A stretch of 33,936 bases of DNA from Lachnospiraceae bacterium. GTDB taxonomy: Bacteria > Bacillota > Clostridia > Lachnospirales > Lachnospiraceae. A program made the position numbers and the translations under genes. This document shows positions 31,281 to 33,936 of the stretch, piece by piece (position 1 is the stretch's first letter; each line of letters starts with the position of its first letter). Below the pieces are notes generated by a model. The model did no database searches and was not told the origin of the DNA. It saw nothing but the letters and a program-made list of their open reading frames with translations. The DNA is taken from contig JAFYYN010000189.1 of assembly GCA_017557525.1 (NCBI GenBank), positions 1 to 33,936 of the forward strand, given 5' to 3'.

Positions 31281-31907
31281 GTGAATATAAAAAGTTTAAA
31301 ACAATCGAATAAAGGGTTCACGCTGGTGGAGATATGTGTAGTTATGGTTATATTTTCTATTCTTGCTTCTATTACTACAATGAGCTTAATAAGCTGGCAG
31401 GAATATTCTACATATACTGAGCAGGAAGAAAAAGCAAGCTTAGTTTATATGGCTGCAAGAAATAAGATAGCTCAACTAAAATCGAACAATGCCCTTGAGG
31501 GACTTGAAGGCTGGGGAGATAAATGTAATGGAAACAACAAGCTCGAAGGAATAACATATACCAACTCATATATTACATATCCGTCCGGCCTTTCTCCACA
31601 GACAACCTATTATACATATTGCACAGCTGATGATTATGAAAAGTATTTAGATAATACATTGAATGATCCTATAAAAAAATTGCTATTTGATCTGACAGTA
31701 GATTATGTTTATGATAAAAACATGCTTAAAGCTAATATATCAATAGAGTATTCAGCTGATGGAACTATTCATGCAGTTTACTATAGCGACAGGACTAAGA
31801 TAAACTATGCTTCGTCTGGTTTAGAGGAATATAATTTATCTGCTTCATCAAACAGAACTTCAGACAAACTGTATGAAAATATAATTGGAGCGTATCTATC
31901 ACAGTAG
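31281..31907 (+). CDS. Prepilin-like protein (type IV pilin / pseudopilin)
   Basis: The N terminus MNIKSLKQSNKG|FTLVEICVVMVIFSIL is a class III prepilin signal. Cleavage is expected after G12, with Phe+1 and Glu+5 (E17), followed by a hydrophobic helix. The rest (about 40-208) is a polar globular domain rich in Tyr, Ser and Asn that I cannot assign to a known pilin class. It starts with GTG at 31281; AGGTGGTGA ends about 7 nt upstream. At 208 aa it fits a minor pilin or pseudopilin. The prepilin peptidase, assembly ATPase and platform protein needed for its export are not in the window and may lie to the right. Confidence 0.85.
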   Translation: MNIKSLKQSNKGFTLVEICVVMVIFSILASITTMSLISWQEYSTYTEQEEKASLVYMAARNKIAQLKSNNALEGLEGWGDKCNGNNKLEGITYTNSYITYPSGLSPQTTYYTYCTADDYEKYLDNTLNDPIKKLLFDLTVDYVYDKNMLKANISIEYSADGTIHAVYYSDRTKINYASSGLEEYNLSASSNRTSDKLYENIIGAYLSQ

Positions 31908-31944
31908 TTCAGGCAGATGAGAGAGGAGAAGAGACAACAGGTAT

Positions 31945-33399
31945 ATGACAAAGGCTTTTTACATACTATGTAAAAAAGATAACAAAGGCTCAGCTATTAT
32001 TACCGGGCTTGTAGTGAGTACGGTATTAATTGTTTTGTGCCTTTCTTTATTGCTGGTGTCATATTCGTTATTCCTTTCTTTGTCAAAAAACTCATCGGAC
32101 TTGTCGAACAGGGAAATGTTATTTTCAGCAGTTGAAGCTTTTGAATATGAACTTACTGATGATTCTTTAGATATCAGCAATGTCAGCACAGATAATATCG
32201 GAATCCGGGAATATATATATAATTCTATAAAGAGCGGTGAATGGAAAGCCTATACAGGTTCGAATGAAAATGAAAGTTTTAAATATTTCAGCCTTACCCC
32301 AATAGGAAGTGTGAAAGTAGTGGTTCAGCTGTATTGGCAAAAAGCTTCATTGAACTTAGTGGAGAATATAAGTGAAGGTGATGCCGCATCAGGGCTGGCG
32401 GGGTCAAAATTAAACGCTATATACAGATTATACAATAACAAAGGAGAAATTCTGGTAAAGACTGAAAGAAGCTATATCCTAAATTGTCAATCTGTTATAT
32501 CCGATACTGATGATACGGATACTGAAGGTGAAAGCGGTGATACAGGAAGTGAAACAGATCAAAATGACAACACACAATCCCAGGATGCTGCAGAGCCACA
32601 TGATGATGGTAATAGACCTGAATTGAACACCGAACATGTTATAAACAATAACGAGAATGATAATAATATTAGTATAAAATTAATTATAACAGGTGCTAAT
32701 TATGATAATTCAACTGGCTACTGGGGGAGCATAACTATTTCTAATGAATCCGATTCTGATCTTGAGAACTGGAGATTTTATGTTTATTCTAATGATGAGC
32801 TAAGTAGTAACGGAGATGGTTCGCTTAATAAAATATCTCAGGGTAAATATCTCGTAGAAAATAAAGGATATAATCAGGATTTAAAGAAGGGAGAATCGTG
32901 TAGTATCAGCATTTCATGTGCAAGTGGGTATTTTAATACTCTTCCTACAGCGGAGCTGATTAAAGAAGTAAGATATCCGGTAAGCAAGAGTGATTATGAA
33001 GTCAGTTATATAACTACTAACAGCTGGGACAATGGTTATAACGGGAAATTCATAATTACAAATAATTCTGAAAAACCTATACTGGATTGGAATCTACAGG
33101 TGATATTTAATGGAGATATTACGTCTATTCCAAATGCTGACATTAAAGAAAAAAATGGGAATAACTATACTTTAATTAATAAAGGCAGCTATGGTTACAA
33201 TATACCGGCAAACAGCAGTTTAGAAATTGGATTTGGTGGAACGGGAACTCCCCCCGAAACAGTCACAGATTATATATTATGGGCATTTTTAAATGATCCA
33301 TCTGAAATCGCTAATACTACAGTAAGCGAATTATGGAAATGGGAACGCATCGGTTCAGAGAATTTGAAAGAAACGGGGGGTGATCCGAATGAAGCTTGA
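31945..33399 (+). CDS. Prepilin-like protein with two CBM2-like modules
   Basis: The 484-aa protein starts with a short basic leader ending KKDNKG (G15), then a hydrophobic helix SAIITGLVVSTVLIVLCLSL, a class III-like signal without Glu+5, as in PilX/GspK-type minor pilins. A pilin-like domain (about 40-185) is followed by an acidic Asp/Glu/Thr linker (about 188-235). Two beta-rich modules follow. Module 1 (about 241-335) has W260 and W276. Module 2 (about 350-445) has NSWDNGYNGKFIITN (W361) and LDWNLQVIF (W382). The W-x-x-G...V/I-x-N...W pattern is that of family 2 carbohydrate-binding modules, which bind cellulose or xylan. The Shine-Dalgarno is weak (GAGGAG about 17 nt upstream). The gene overlaps the next by 11 nt. 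Confidence 0.8.
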   Translation: MTKAFYILCKKDNKGSAIITGLVVSTVLIVLCLSLLLVSYSLFLSLSKNSSDLSNREMLFSAVEAFEYELTDDSLDISNVSTDNIGIREYIYNSIKSGEWKAYTGSNENESFKYFSLTPIGSVKVVVQLYWQKASLNLVENISEGDAASGLAGSKLNAIYRLYNNKGEILVKTERSYILNCQSVISDTDDTDTEGESGDTGSETDQNDNTQSQDAAEPHDDGNRPELNTEHVINNNENDNNISIKLIITGANYDNSTGYWGSITISNESDSDLENWRFYVYSNDELSSNGDGSLNKISQGKYLVENKGYNQDLKKGESCSISISCASGYFNTLPTAELIKEVRYPVSKSDYEVSYITTNSWDNGYNGKFIITNNSEKPILDWNLQVIFNGDITSIPNADIKEKNGNNYTLINKGSYGYNIPANSSLEIGFGGTGTPPETVTDYILWAFLNDPSEIANTTVSELWKWERIGSENLKETGGDPNEA

Positions 33400-33874
33400 T
33401 AACAAGGGCACCACACTTGTGGAAATAACAGCGGGTTTTCTGATGATGGCTGTTATATTTGTCTCATTCATAAAAATAATAAAACTATCCAGTACAATGA
33501 CGACTGCCGCAATAGATTATAAGAACAATACGCTTGGTTTTGAGGAGAAATACTACAACGGATATAACTACAAAGTAAAGTATAAAAATACATCCGAATA
33601 TGCCTTTAGAAATGAAGACAATGGTATAGAGATAATGACTAAAGGAAATATTGTACTGACAGAATGGCATAAGGAAGATGACGGAGATTACTTTACAGAA
33701 TGGCATCGTGATGAGGATGGACAGATGACATCTGTTACATTAGGAGATAATCCTGTAACTGTTAAACTTAACAATATCAGCCTTATGATGATTGAAAATA
33801 TAAGGGATAGCGGTATTTCAAAATATAAGATTTTCAGATATATATATACTCGGCCGGCGTCAGAAAATCCTTAG
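33389..33874 (+). CDS. Prepilin-like protein, third of the operon
   Basis: The N terminus MKLDNKG|TTLVEITAGFLMMAVIF is a class III prepilin signal with cleavage after G7 and Glu+5 (E12), followed by one hydrophobic helix. The 161-aa product ends in a polar domain rich in Tyr, Asn and Asp with a repeated TEWHKEDDGDYF/TEWHRDEDGQM block. The ATG at 33389 has GGGGGG 8 nt upstream; the in-frame GTG at 33380 is part of that Shine-Dalgarno region. It overlaps the end of the CBM2-bearing gene by 11 nt, so the two are translationally coupled. After the stop there are only 62 A-rich bases before the window ends. Confidence 0.82.
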   Translation: MKLDNKGTTLVEITAGFLMMAVIFVSFIKIIKLSSTMTTAAIDYKNNTLGFEEKYYNGYNYKVKYKNTSEYAFRNEDNGIEIMTKGNIVLTEWHKEDDGDYFTEWHRDEDGQMTSVTLGDNPVTVKLNNISLMMIENIRDSGISKYKIFRYIYTRPASENP

Positions 33875-33936
33875 CAGAAAAACGAAATCGAACAAAAACA
33901 AAAAAGAAAAACTAAAACAGGATTAATAAGCAAAAA

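Overview
This window looks like a chromosomal segment of a low-to-moderate GC Gram-positive anaerobe of the Clostridia, most likely a Lachnospiraceae (Butyrivibrio/Eubacterium-like). The evidence is the gene order (mutS-mutL-miaA, then radC-mreBCD-pbp2-minCDE-rodA-mgsA, then ylmE-sepF-divIVA-lspA-rluD), the long PBP2 typical of that family, purine-rich AGGAGG ribosome binding sites and a class III prepilin operon. The genus is inference. Every gene I accept is on the + strand. I found no tRNA, rRNA or CRISPR array.

Layout. 1-367: hairpin-rich non-coding DNA and a promoter. 368-8316: DNA repair and tRNA modification block: a membrane-anchored MutS-domain protein, MutS, MutL and MiaA. 8317-9781: a palindromic repeat and a PLP-dependent 'aluminium resistance'/methionine gamma-lyase-like protein. 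9864-20701: cell-shape and division-site block: RadC, MreB, MreC, MreD, PBP2, MinC, MinD, MinE, RodA and an MgsA-like protein. 21006-24210: lipoprotein D,D-carboxypeptidase, a small P-loop protein and an HlyD-like membrane protein. 24494-28641: YlmE/YggS, SepF, DivIVA, LspA, RluD. 28771-30638: an AAA_14/DUF4143-type ATPase and an orphan BlaI/MecI-family repressor. 30701-33874: a promoter, a fragment resembling AAA-ATPase/PD-(D/E)XK proteins, a small unknown protein, and three prepilin-like proteins, one carrying two CBM2-like carbohydrate-binding modules. The window ends just after the third.

How the genes fit together. MreBCD, PBP2 and RodA form the lateral-wall elongation machine. MinCDE places the division septum. 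SepF anchors FtsZ and DivIVA marks poles and septum. The D,D-carboxypeptidase trims peptidoglycan. The window therefore holds much of the cell's elongation and septum-placement apparatus.

Most notable non-genic structure. Two families of dispersed intergenic elements were read directly from the sequence. Family A: three copies of about 230 bp (15964-16200, 20712-20941, 24220-24450), all on the + strand and each starting within about 20 bp of a stop codon. They fold into a multi-stem structure with compensatory base changes. Family R: four copies of about 95-120 bp (8328-8420, 16288-16380, 25921-26040, 28628-28734), also with compensatory changes and an exchangeable apical hairpin. One R copy supplies the last codons and stop of rluD. 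Other highlights are the CBM2-bearing prepilin, an MgsA-like protein lacking the catalytic Asp, MinE with a long Ala/Lys/Thr-rich tail, and a membrane-anchored MutS paralogue.
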